Shown here piece by piece: positions 9,309 through 17,694 of a DNA stretch of 64,000 bases. The stretch lies in NCBI RefSeq assembly GCF_001280505.1, contig NZ_LBIO01000042.1:124001-188000 (forward strand). The letters are read 5' to 3'. A model generated the notes under the pieces. That model was given only the letters and a program-made list of their open reading frames with translations. It did not search any database and had not been told where the DNA came from. The stretch's first letter is position 1, and every line of letters begins with the position of its first letter. Made by a program: the position numbers and the translations under genes. The DNA is from Mangrovimonas sp. TPBH4. GTDB lineage: Bacteria > Bacteroidota > Bacteroidia > Flavobacteriales > Flavobacteriaceae.

Positions 9309-9353
9309 CAAAGAAACCCTCATACTGTAAAGCCAATGTTAACTCACAATTAA
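9309..9353 (-). promoter_or_regulatory. TonB-receptor promoter with Pho-box-like 11-bp repeats
   Basis: Reading leftward, TTAATT (9353-9348), TTAACA (9342-9337) and TTTACA (9331-9326) repeat at 11 bp. The -7-like TTTCTTTG (9316-9309) starts 15 bp after the last. This copies the geometry of the porin promoter, including a -7 element ending TTCTTTGC. Confidence 0.5.
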
Positions 9354-9465
9354 AACTAGGTAATCAAAAGGTTAGAAAAGTGTTAAGAGATGAGGCTATT
9401 TTTGAAGTTTGGAAACATTAATTTAACATTGAAAACAGTATCTTGCGTCGACAAAATTTTTTAAC

Positions 9466-10809
9466 ATGAATTGGGAGGACTTATTATCCTTAAAGCGTTT
9501 TGGCGATACCCATAAACGTTTACGTAAGGAACAAGATGAAACACGTTTAGGCTTTGAGGTTGATTATGACCGGGTTATTTTTTCGGCCGAGTTTCGAAGT
9601 CTACAGGATAAAACTCAGGTCATCCCATTATCTAAAACCGATTTTGTACATACGCGACTTACACACAGTTTGGAGGTGAGTGTCGTAGGACGTTCCTTAG
9701 GAAGGAAAGTGGGGCAAAGGATCTTGGAAAAATACCCATATTTGCAAACCGTCCATGGGTATCAAGCCAATGATTTTGGAGCAATTGTGGCAGCAGCGGC
9801 TTTGGCTCACGATATCGGAAATCCGCCCTTTGGACATTCTGGTGAAAAGGCCATTGGTGAATTCTTTAAAAATGGTAAGGGGGCTTTGTATAAAAGCGAG
9901 TTGACTGATAAGGAATATCAAGATTTGTGCGATTTTGAAGGAAATGCCAATGGGTTTAAGATTTTAACCGAAAGCAGAAGTGGAAGAGAAGGAGGACTTC
10001 GGTTAAGTTATGCTACGTTGGGAGCCTTTATGAAATACCCAAAAGAGTCCTTGCCAAAAAAGCCAAGTAAGCATATTGTAGATAAAAAGTACGGTTTTTT
10101 TCAATCTGAAAAACATATTTTCGATGATGTTGCCAAAGAGTTGGGTTTGCTTAAAAGAGGAGTTGATGGTGAGGTAAGGTATTCAAGGCATCCTCTTGCG
10201 TTTTTAGTGGAGGCCGCGGACGACATCTGTTATACTATTATTGATTTTGAGGATGGGATCAATCTTGGTTTGATTCAGGAAGAGTTTGCTTTGGAATATC
10301 TAATTAATTTGGTGAGGCACTCCATTAATACAGAAAAATACCATGCCTTGAAGAATACTCAAGATCGGGTGAGTTATTTAAGGGCGCTTGCTATCAATAC
10401 CTTAATCAATGAAGCCGTGGATTTGTTTATGGCAAATGAAGAGGCAATTTTAAAGGACGAATTTACTCAGGGTCTATTGGATAAGAGTCGTTTTGAAGCC
10501 CAGATTAGCGATATTATTAAAATCAGTATCCAGAATATCTACGAATCTTCTGAAGTGATTGATAAAGAAGTTTCCGGATATGAGGTTATCAATGGACTGC
10601 TAACAGCGTTTACGGATGCTGTTTGTAATACAGCCAATGGTACTGCTTCCAATTACAACAAATTAATTTTAAAAATGCTTCCCGAAGCGGTTCGTTCATC
10701 CCAAGGATCAACTTATGAAAGTCTAATGGCGGTGTCCAATTATATTTCAAAACTCTCAGATAGCAATGCTATTCTTGCCTATAGAAAATTGAGAGGGGAT
10801 TATATTTAG
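9466..10809 (+). CDS. dgt: dGTP triphosphohydrolase-like HD-domain protein
   Basis: A 447-residue cytosolic enzyme that splits dGTP (and often other dNTPs) to the nucleoside and triphosphate. HD-domain metal ligands are visible: THSLEVS for the first His, and AHDIGNPPFGHSGE with His115-Asp116, the hallmark of this family. Length matches the usual 440-510. The ATG at 9466 is preceded by a weak -7-like TATCTTGC (9439-9446). It stands alone between a divergent TonB gene and the next promoter. Confidence 0.9.
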   Translation: MNWEDLLSLKRFGDTHKRLRKEQDETRLGFEVDYDRVIFSAEFRSLQDKTQVIPLSKTDFVHTRLTHSLEVSVVGRSLGRKVGQRILEKYPYLQTVHGYQANDFGAIVAAAALAHDIGNPPFGHSGEKAIGEFFKNGKGALYKSELTDKEYQDLCDFEGNANGFKILTESRSGREGGLRLSYATLGAFMKYPKESLPKKPSKHIVDKKYGFFQSEKHIFDDVAKELGLLKRGVDGEVRYSRHPLAFLVEAADDICYTIIDFEDGINLGLIQEEFALEYLINLVRHSINTEKYHALKNTQDRVSYLRALAINTLINEAVDLFMANEEAILKDEFTQGLLDKSRFEAQISDIIKISIQNIYESSEVIDKEVSGYEVINGLLTAFTDAVCNTANGTASNYNKLILKMLPEAVRSSQGSTYESLMAVSNYISKLSDSNAILAYRKLRGDYI

Positions 10810-10940
10810 GATCTTGTTGAAAACATGTTGACAAGTTTTGAGGAGAAGCTAAAATCTGTACTTTTTTCAACTAAATTTGTGCTGCTTTATGATATGATAA
10901 TCAGATTTTTCATGTCATGAAGTGTATTTTGTCGAAGAAA

Positions 10941-10971
10941 TTTGTTTTTTATCGATTAAATCTTATATTTG
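10941..10971 (+). promoter_or_regulatory. Consensus Bacteroidota promoter
   Basis: TTTG (10941-10944), 19-bp spacer, TATATTTG (10964-10971). It fits the TTG-N19-TAnnTTTG consensus fully and drives the small gene at 10999. It overlaps an upstream in-frame TTG (10969), which rules that codon out as a start. Confidence 0.8.
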
Positions 10972-10998
10972 TCCTGTTGTTTATTCTCTAAATCTACA

Positions 10999-11172
10999 AT
11001 GATGAAAAAGAACCTTTTAGGAGCACTTGTTATTTTCTTTGTTACTGTGGCCTTTTTATTGATGCTTGATGATATGCGTTCTAGTAAGAATTCGCAATTG
11101 AACGAAAGTGTCGATATTTATAATGCTACAGAGCAGCCTAACATGGCTACTACAGACAGTGACGCTGAATAA
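10999..11172 (+). CDS. Small single-pass membrane protein, function unknown
   Basis: 57 residues: MMKK, then a strongly hydrophobic stretch (about residues 5-22, GALVIFFVTVAFLLML), then a polar acidic tail of about 35 residues ending DSDAE. It looks like an N-anchored protein with a short extracytoplasmic or cytoplasmic tail. The start at 10999 is set by the promoter at 10941-10971. Its last 23 bp overlap tail-to-tail with the 3' end of dxs. I do not recognise a family. Confidence 0.6.
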   Translation: MMKKNLLGALVIFFVTVAFLLMLDDMRSSKNSQLNESVDIYNATEQPNMATTDSDAE

Positions 11173-12931
11173 TTGCTTCTAGTTTAGCAGAGATAGCATC
11201 CGCATCTATTCTGGTGAGGTGCTGTAAGGTTTCAATACTCCCATGTTCCACAATTAAATCTGGAACCGCCATAATATGAACGTTGTTCTTGTAGTTGTTC
11301 TGAGCTGCAAATTCTAAAATGGCACTACCAAATCCTCCTTTTTCACAACCATCTTCTATTGTAATTATTTCTGAATAGGCATTGAAAATCATGTGTAACA
11401 TGGCCTCGTCTAATGGTTTTAGAAAGCGCATGTCAATGTGAGCGACATCGTCTTTCAACTCAATTCTTTCGATGGCTTGTGTAACCTTATCAGCAATAAA
11501 ACCTAGGCTAAGAATGGCTATGTTGTTACCGCTTTTTAGTGCTACAGCTTTGCCAATTTCAATTGGTTCAAAAGGTTGTTTCCAATCCAAGGTGTTGCCT
11601 TTACCTCTAGGATAGCGGATCGCAATAGGGTGTTGAAGCCCTAATTGTGCCGTATACATTATGTTGCGTAATTCAATCTCATTGCGAGGTGCAAAAATAA
11701 TAAGGTTAGGAATGCATCTTAAGTACGCTAAGTCATAAAGACCGTGATGTGTTGCGCCATCTTCACCTACCAATCCGGCACGATCTAAACAAAAAATGAC
11801 CGGAAGATTTTGAATGGCCACATCATGGATCACCTGATCGTAAGCTCTTTGTAGAAAAGTAGAGTAGATATTACAAAATACAACAGCGCCTTGGGTGGCC
11901 ATGCCTGCTGCGAGGGTTACGGCGTGCTGTTCTGCGATGCCCACATCAATGGCCCTTTCTGGAAATTCCTGCATCATATATTTTAAGGAACTTCCCGTTG
12001 GCATTGCGGGAGTGATGCCTATTATGTCTTTATTGGTTTTAGACAATTCTACAATAGTATGCCCAAATACATCTTGAAACTTTGGCGGTTGCTCAGTATT
12101 GGATTTAGCGATAAGTTCTCCTGTTGTAGCATCAAATTTACCGGGGGCATGGTATTTTACTTGATCTTTTTCTGCCTGTTTTAAGCCTTTACCTTTGGTG
12201 GTAATGACATGTAGAAATTTGGGACCTTCAACCGTTTTTAAGCGCTCCAATTCTGAAATCAAAGCGGCAAAGTCATGACCATCAATAGGGCCTGAATAGT
12301 TGAAGTTTAAGGCTTCAAACACATTTTCGTGTTTTTGTGTGCCTTTTTTAACATTGGTTAAATATTGTTTCAAAGCCCCAACGCTAGGATCAATTCCAAT
12401 GGCGTTGTCGTTTAGAATTACCAAAAGGTTGGCATTGGTTACGCCTGCATGGTTAAGACCTTCAAAGGCCATTCCGCTAGCTATAGAGGCATCGCCAATA
12501 ACCGCTATATGTTGTTTACTAACTTGACCTTTTAGTTGAGAAACTAAGGCCATTCCTAAAGCCGCAGAAATAGAGGTGGAAGAATGTCCAACGCCGAAAG
12601 TATCATAGGGACTTTCGCTTCGTTTTGGAAAGCCGCTTAGTCCGCCAAATTGACGATTGGTGTCAAACACATCCCTTCTGCCGGTTAAAATCTTATGTCC
12701 GTAGGCTTGGTGGCCAACATCCCAGATCAACAAATCTTCAGGTGTATTGAAGACGTAATGGAGGGCAATGGTGAGTTCAACCACTCCCAAACTGGCCCCT
12801 AAATGACCTTCTTTGGTAGCGACAATATGAATGATAAACTCTCTTAATTCCTTTGCTAATTTTGGAAGTTGACTTTGGTCTAAGTGCCGTAAATCCTCGG
12901 GAGAGTCTATGTGTTTTAATAACTTGGACAT
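11150..12931 (-). CDS. dxs: 1-deoxy-D-xylulose-5-phosphate synthase
   Basis: Thiamine-diphosphate enzyme that joins pyruvate and glyceraldehyde-3-phosphate, the first step of the MEP isoprenoid pathway. 593 residues, on the short side of the family (about 585-640). The N-terminal half has the cofactor motif GDASIASGMAFEGLNHAG...NDN near residue 145; the middle has the DVGIAEQHAVTLAAGMA pyrimidine-binding stretch and the DRAGLVGEDGATHHG active-site segment. It is not next to other MEP genes here; a prenyl synthase using its product lies at 24.5 kb. Confidence 0.96.
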   Translation of the reverse strand: MSKLLKHIDSPEDLRHLDQSQLPKLAKELREFIIHIVATKEGHLGASLGVVELTIALHYVFNTPEDLLIWDVGHQAYGHKILTGRRDVFDTNRQFGGLSGFPKRSESPYDTFGVGHSSTSISAALGMALVSQLKGQVSKQHIAVIGDASIASGMAFEGLNHAGVTNANLLVILNDNAIGIDPSVGALKQYLTNVKKGTQKHENVFEALNFNYSGPIDGHDFAALISELERLKTVEGPKFLHVITTKGKGLKQAEKDQVKYHAPGKFDATTGELIAKSNTEQPPKFQDVFGHTIVELSKTNKDIIGITPAMPTGSSLKYMMQEFPERAIDVGIAEQHAVTLAAGMATQGAVVFCNIYSTFLQRAYDQVIHDVAIQNLPVIFCLDRAGLVGEDGATHHGLYDLAYLRCIPNLIIFAPRNEIELRNIMYTAQLGLQHPIAIRYPRGKGNTLDWKQPFEPIEIGKAVALKSGNNIAILSLGFIADKVTQAIERIELKDDVAHIDMRFLKPLDEAMLHMIFNAYSEIITIEDGCEKGGFGSAILEFAAQNNYKNNVHIMAVPDLIVEHGSIETLQHLTRIDADAISAKLEAIIQRHCL

Positions 12932-12990
12932 AATTACAAATGTACCATTTGAAATCGTATTTTTGGGATTCGGAATTCAATTTTATAGCT

Positions 12991-13440
12991 ATGGAAAATC
13001 CTTTTGATGACGTCTATTTTATGAAGAAAGCCCTGCAGGAGGCCGAAGAAGCTTATGAGAAAGGAGAAATTCCTGTAGGAGCCGTGATTGTGGTGGATAA
13101 TAGAATCATTGCAAGAGCACATAATTTAACCGAAATGTTGAATGATGTCACCGCCCATGCCGAAATGCAGGCCATTACTTCAGCGGCAAATTTTTTAGGT
13201 GGCAAGTATTTAAATAATTGTACGCTTTATGTTACTTTGGAGCCTTGCCAGATGTGTGCGGGGGCCTTGTATTGGAGCCAAATAGGTGAAATTGTATATG
13301 GAGCAAGAGATGAGGAGCGGGGCTGTATCAATTTAAAAACCAAGCTCCATCCCAAGACAAAAATGGTAGGAGGTGTTCTGGAAACAGAGGCTTCCCAATT
13401 GATGAAGCGCTTTTTTATAGAGAAGCGAAATCTCAATTGA
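12991..13440 (+). CDS. tadA: tRNA-specific adenosine deaminase
   Basis: Zinc deaminase that makes inosine at the wobble base of tRNA-Arg(ACG). 149 residues from ATG 12991; the frame is open further up to 12940, but that start would add 17 residues lying close to dxs and is not needed. Zinc and catalytic motifs are clear: HAEMQA (His and general-base Glu) and PCQMC (two Cys). Divergent from dxs with 59 bp between starts. Confidence 0.92.
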   Translation: MENPFDDVYFMKKALQEAEEAYEKGEIPVGAVIVVDNRIIARAHNLTEMLNDVTAHAEMQAITSAANFLGGKYLNNCTLYVTLEPCQMCAGALYWSQIGEIVYGARDEERGCINLKTKLHPKTKMVGGVLETEASQLMKRFFIEKRNLN

Positions 13441-13444
13441 ACGC

Positions 13445-13475
13445 AAAAAAAAACGCCTAACAATACTGTTAAGCG
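13445..13475 (-). terminator. Rho-independent terminator of the cold-shock gene
   Basis: Reading leftward: CGCTTAACA-gtat-TGTTAGGCG (9-bp stem with one G-T pair) followed by nine T. It sits 28 bp past the cold-shock stop and just after the end of tadA. Confidence 0.8.
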
Positions 13476-13503
13476 CTGAAACTGTGTTTAAAGATATATC
13501 TCG

Positions 13504-13695
13504 TTAAACCACTTGCACATTAGCGGCAACTAGTCCTTTTCTTCCTTCTTCTTCAGTGTACTCTACACTATCGCCCTCGCGTAATTCGATACCGTTCAAG
13601 TTCGATACGTGAACGAAAATGTCTTTTCCTGTTTCGTTGTTGGTGATGAATCCAAATCCTTTTGAATCGTTGAAAAATTTAACTGTTCCAGTCAT
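13504..13695 (-). CDS. Cold-shock domain protein (CspA family)
   Basis: 63-residue OB-fold RNA/ssDNA-binding protein. The RNP motifs are visible: KGFGFITN and [10 protein letters not shown] slightly acidic, short member, as is usual in Bacteroidota. It follows a 90-bp AT-rich leader and ends at a strong terminator, so it is probably its own transcript. Likely an RNA chaperone. Confidence 0.93.
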   Translation of the reverse strand: MTGTVKFFNDSKGFGFITNNETGKDIFVHVSNLNGIELREGDSVEYTEEEGRKGLVAANVQVV

Positions 13696-13785
13696 GGTAA
13701 AAAAAATTATTATTAAAACATAAATGTATGATTTATAATTGTATCAAGCGTTAAGGAATTGTATTTTTATTTAAAAAATTGATTA

Positions 13786-14016
13786 TCAGTATTTTTTTTT
13801 GTGATTTCGCATTTTTTCGAGATTCTCTTTATTAATCATATAGTCCTTCATGTCTTTGTCCTTCCATCGGTAGTATGAGAACAACGGAAACACAACTACA
13901 AAAAGGCCAACTACCCCAAAACCAATGAGTTTTTGTGAATAGTGGACATCCAAAAGGAATCCGCAAGCAATGCTAAGCACAGAAAGAATGCAGGAAATGG
14001 CAATAATATATTTCAT
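13786..14016 (-). CDS. Small two-helix membrane protein, function unknown
   Basis: 76 residues with two hydrophobic segments (about 3-19 and 30-48) and a basic C-terminal tail (ENLEKMRNHKKKY). Its start lies only 3 bp past the stop of the CLC gene, so the two are very likely co-transcribed and translationally coupled. An accessory role with the channel is possible but unsupported. Confidence 0.65.
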   Translation of the reverse strand: MKYIIAISCILSVLSIACGFLLDVHYSQKLIGFGVVGLFVVVFPLFSYYRWKDKDMKDYMINKENLEKMRNHKKKY

Positions 14017-14019
14017 GTT

Positions 14020-15807
14020 TTAATGCGTAATATTGATTAGTTTTCGACGATAAGCCGTCAATAATTTGGATTTGGAAATAAAGCCAACGTACACATTGTT
14101 CCTTACAACTGGAAGGTTCCAAGCATTACTGTCCTGGAATTTCTTCATAATATCCGTCATCTTGTCTCTTTCAATATCGATAATTTCCGGAGGATTTTGC
14201 ATGACCTCTTCGGCTTTGATTTCATCATAGAGACTCTGGTCAAACATCACTTGCCTAATATCATCCAATAAAATAATCCCTTTAAGGGTTTGGTCTTTGC
14301 TTCGTATCACCGGAAAAATATTTCTGCTGGACTTAACCACGGCTTTATGTACAATGTCACCAAGCGTCATTTCTGGATTTACAGGAATAAAATTGGTTTC
14401 GATAACCTTATTGATGTCCATCAATGTTAACACCGCATGATCTTTGTCGTGCGTTATGAGTTCTCCCTTTCTTCCAAGCTCCATACTATAAACGGAATGT
14501 GGATAGAAATATTTGGTAATGGCGAAGGAAATGGTAGCCGTTAACATCAATGGGATGAAAAGTTCATAGCCTCCGGTTAATTCAGCAATCAGGAAAATAG
14601 CAGTAAGAGGAGCATGTAGCACACCTGCCATTAATCCGGCCATGCCCACAAGTGTAAAATTACTTTCGGAAATTTGATTGTTAATTAGAACGGTGTTATT
14701 GAGAACCTTTGCAATACAGTTCCCCATAATGCTTCCCATAAAAAGAGTAGGGGCGAAAATTCCTCCAACACCTCCGGCCCCAAAAGTGATGGCACTCGCG
14801 ATGATCTTGAAAAATACCAATCCGGCCAATAGTCCAATGACAATCCATACATTATTAAGGTCCAAATGAAGAAAGTTGTTTACCAAAGCTTTTTCAGGCT
14901 TTCCAGCAATAAGGTTGTTCATGACGTCAAATCCTTCACCGTAAAGCGGTGGGATGAAATAAATGAGTACTCCAATGGCGGCTCCCCCTACGAGTAGCCT
15001 TTTAATGGGGGAGTCTATTTTTTTAAATAATTTTTGGATGCGTTCATATGCTTCGGTGAAATAAATGGATGTGAATGCTGCAAAAATTCCTAAGATGGCA
15101 TAAAAAGGTAAATCGGAAGCCTTAAAGTGGTCTTCAATTCTAAACGGCAATAAGATGTCGCTTCCAAAGAAAAAGTACGATGTCATAATTGCAGAAAGGG
15201 AGGCCAATAGCAAAGGAAGCATGGACGCAATGGTCAAGTCCAGACTAAACACTTCAATGGCAAATACAATAGCAGCAATTGGCGCTTTAAAAATCGAGGA
15301 CAGGGCGCCTGCGGCGGCACAACCAATTAACAGGTTTTTTGTTTTCTGGTTCATGTGGAACATGCGTGCAATATTGGAACTTATCGCAGCTCCTGTGGCC
15401 ACGGTAGGGCCTTCAAGTCCCACAGATCCACCAAAACCAACCGTAATCGGGGCCGTTAATATAGACCCGAACATTTGGTATTGTTTCATAACTCCTTTGC
15501 GTTTGGCAATGGCAAATAGAGTAGATGGAATCCCGTGGCTTACCTTATTCCTAATGATGTATTTAATGATGAGATACACCAAGGTAAAGCCGATGATGGG
15601 GAACAAAAAGTAAAAGGCATGATGGTAGTATTGTACCAAACGTCCTTCCAGTAAATGTTGTATGAAGTGCGTCAAGTTTTTTAGGACCACAGCTCCAACC
15701 CCAGAGGTGAAACCAACCAGTATACTCAGGAAATAAACAAATTGCTTATGGGAGATGTGTTTGGCTCTCCAAATCAATAAGCTCTTGTACAATGATTTTG
15801 CAGGCAT
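14020..15807 (-). CDS. CLC-family chloride channel/antiporter with CBS domains
   Basis: 595-residue inner-membrane protein. The CLC core (about 20-435) has the signature motifs GSVGLEGP, with the gating Glu present, and GAGGVGGIFAPTLF. Two CBS domains (about 460-585) fill the C-terminus, as in regulated CLC proteins that sense adenine nucleotides. The gating Glu fits either a channel or a proton-coupled antiporter; I cannot decide from the sequence. Followed directly by the 76-residue membrane protein. Confidence 0.9.
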   Translation of the reverse strand: MPAKSLYKSLLIWRAKHISHKQFVYFLSILVGFTSGVGAVVLKNLTHFIQHLLEGRLVQYYHHAFYFLFPIIGFTLVYLIIKYIIRNKVSHGIPSTLFAIAKRKGVMKQYQMFGSILTAPITVGFGGSVGLEGPTVATGAAISSNIARMFHMNQKTKNLLIGCAAAGALSSIFKAPIAAIVFAIEVFSLDLTIASMLPLLLASLSAIMTSYFFFGSDILLPFRIEDHFKASDLPFYAILGIFAAFTSIYFTEAYERIQKLFKKIDSPIKRLLVGGAAIGVLIYFIPPLYGEGFDVMNNLIAGKPEKALVNNFLHLDLNNVWIVIGLLAGLVFFKIIASAITFGAGGVGGIFAPTLFMGSIMGNCIAKVLNNTVLINNQISESNFTLVGMAGLMAGVLHAPLTAIFLIAELTGGYELFIPLMLTATISFAITKYFYPHSVYSMELGRKGELITHDKDHAVLTLMDINKVIETNFIPVNPEMTLGDIVHKAVVKSSRNIFPVIRSKDQTLKGIILLDDIRQVMFDQSLYDEIKAEEVMQNPPEIIDIERDKMTDIMKKFQDSNAWNLPVVRNNVYVGFISKSKLLTAYRRKLINITH

Positions 15808-15821
15808 AACCTAAAACTACT

Positions 15822-15847
15822 AAAAAATCCTGCAAGTTGCAGGATTT
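15822..15847 (-). terminator. Terminator of aspS
   Basis: Perfect 10-bp stem AAATCCTGCA with a 3-nt loop, followed leftward by a T run. It separates aspS from the CLC gene. Confidence 0.85.
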
Positions 15848-15853
15848 AATTTT

Positions 15854-17608
15854 TTATGAATTTAGATTTAGTTTTAAGCTTAATTCGTCCAGTTGGGCAT
15901 CGTCGACCGCTGCGGGAGCATCAATCATGACGTCTCTTCCGGAATTGTTTTTCGGGAATGCTATAAAATCTCTAATGGTTTCCTGTCCACCTAGAATTGC
16001 GACCAATCGGTCAAGACCAAAGGCCAAACCACCGTGCGGCGGTGCTCCGTATTCAAAGGCATTCATCAAGAATCCAAATTGAGCTTTGGCTTCTTCAGGG
16101 GTGAACCCTAAATAGTCAAACATTAAAGACTGTGTTTTTTTATCGTGAATTCTTATGGAGCCACCCCCAATTTCATTTCCGTTTAATACTAAATCGTAGG
16201 CATTGGCTTTTACAGCGCCTGGATCGGTTTCCAATAATTCCAATTGCCCTGGTTTAGGAGAGGTGAACGGGTGGTGCATGGCATGGTAACGCTCTGTATC
16301 TTCATCCCATTCCAAAAGAGGGAAGTCCATAACCCATAATGGTGCGAACTCATCTGGTTTGCGTAAGCCTAGTTGTTCGGCCAATTCCATTCTTAAGGCA
16401 CTTAGCTGGGTTCTTACTTTATGGGTGTCTCCAGATAAAATACAAATCAAATCTCCTGGCTTGGCTCCGGTAACCTCTGCCCATTTGGCAAGATCTTCCT
16501 GATCGTAGAATTTATCTACGGAAGATTTAAAGGAACCATCCTCATTGTAACGGCAGTAAACCATTCCCATGGCGCCAATTTGAGGACGTTTTACCCAAGC
16601 GATAAGTTTATCGATTTCTTTTCTGGTAAAAGCATTTCCGCTAGGTACAGCAATACCAACTACCAATTCAGCAGCATTGAATACTTGGAATTCTTTGTGC
16701 TGCGTAACGTCGTTAAGCTCTCCAAACTGCATTCCAAAACGGATGTCTGGTTTGTCGTTACCGTACAAACGCATGGCGTCATCGTAAAGCATTCTTGGGA
16801 ATTGGTCAATTTCAACGCCATTTACTTCTTTCAGCAAATGTCTTGTAAGACCTTCAAAAGCATTAAGAATATCTTCTTGCTCAACAAAGGCCATCTCGCA
16901 GTCTATTTGTGTAAACTCTGGTTGTCTGTCTGCACGTAAATCTTCATCCCTGAAACATTTTACAATTTGGAAGTACTTATCCATACCACCTACCATAAGC
17001 AATTGCTTAAATGTTTGTGGAGATTGAGGAAGCGCATAGAACTGCCCAGGGTTCATTCTACTAGGTACTACGAAATCGCGTGCACCTTCCGGTGTAGATT
17101 TTATTAAATAAGGTGTTTCAACTTCAATAAACCCTTCTTTTGAAAGGTAATTTCTAACCTCTTGGGTTACTTTATGACGGAAAATCAAACTGTTTTTAAC
17201 AGGATTACGTCTAATATCTAGGTAACGATATTTCATACGTAATTCTTCGCCGCCATCTGTGTCATCTTCAATAGTGAAGGGTGGTAGTTTGGCACCGTTC
17301 AACAGGGTAAGTTCCGAAACCAAAATTTCAATATCACCAGTAGCCATGTTTGGGTTTTTGGAAGCACGCTCTATAACGGTTCCTTTTACCTGAACTACAA
17401 ACTCACGCCCCAACTTTTGGGCCTGTTCCATGATGTTCTTTGGCGTGCGTTCTTCATCAAAAATAAGTTGGGTAATCCCGTAACGATCACGTAAATCTAC
17501 CCATACCATAAAACCTTTGTCTCTTACTTTTTGTACCCAACCCGCAAGAGTAACTTCACTATTGATGTGTGATGCATTCAATTCACCACAATTATGACTT
17601 CTGTACAT
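15854..17608 (-). CDS. aspS: Aspartate-tRNA ligase
   Basis: Class II aminoacyl-tRNA synthetase, 584 residues, the bacterial type with an N-terminal anticodon-binding OB fold (about 1-105), a catalytic core and an inserted GAD domain (about 280-410). Motif 2 ([18 protein letters not shown]) and motif 3 ([15 protein letters not shown]) are intact. A -7 box TAAATTTG (17634-17627) lies 18 nt before the ATG. A separate asparaginyl-tRNA synthetase at 40-41.4 kb suggests this enzyme is discriminating. Confidence 0.97.
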   Translation of the reverse strand: MYRSHNCGELNASHINSEVTLAGWVQKVRDKGFMVWVDLRDRYGITQLIFDEERTPKNIMEQAQKLGREFVVQVKGTVIERASKNPNMATGDIEILVSELTLLNGAKLPPFTIEDDTDGGEELRMKYRYLDIRRNPVKNSLIFRHKVTQEVRNYLSKEGFIEVETPYLIKSTPEGARDFVVPSRMNPGQFYALPQSPQTFKQLLMVGGMDKYFQIVKCFRDEDLRADRQPEFTQIDCEMAFVEQEDILNAFEGLTRHLLKEVNGVEIDQFPRMLYDDAMRLYGNDKPDIRFGMQFGELNDVTQHKEFQVFNAAELVVGIAVPSGNAFTRKEIDKLIAWVKRPQIGAMGMVYCRYNEDGSFKSSVDKFYDQEDLAKWAEVTGAKPGDLICILSGDTHKVRTQLSALRMELAEQLGLRKPDEFAPLWVMDFPLLEWDEDTERYHAMHHPFTSPKPGQLELLETDPGAVKANAYDLVLNGNEIGGGSIRIHDKKTQSLMFDYLGFTPEEAKAQFGFLMNAFEYGAPPHGGLAFGLDRLVAILGGQETIRDFIAFPKNNSGRDVMIDAPAAVDDAQLDELSLKLNLNS

Positions 17609-17654
17609 ACCTTAAATTTTGAAGTGCAAATTTAATGAAGATAACTGATTAAAA

Positions 17655-17683
17655 AATAAAAAAGCCCTAACATTTGTCAGGGC
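17655..17683 (-). terminator. Terminator of the efflux operon
   Basis: Leftward: GCCCTGACA/TGTTAGGGC hairpin (one G-T pair) followed by TTTTTTATTTTTT, 12 bp beyond the RND stop. Confidence 0.85.
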
Positions 17684-17694
17684 CTTCTCCGCTA

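Noticed and set aside
10969..10998. Upstream TTG start adding ten residues to the small membrane protein
   Set aside because: The TTG lies inside the -7 box of a full-consensus promoter, so it would not be in the mRNA.
12940..12990. Longer tadA start at 12940
   Set aside because: The 17 added residues have no family support; ATG 12991 gives the normal length.
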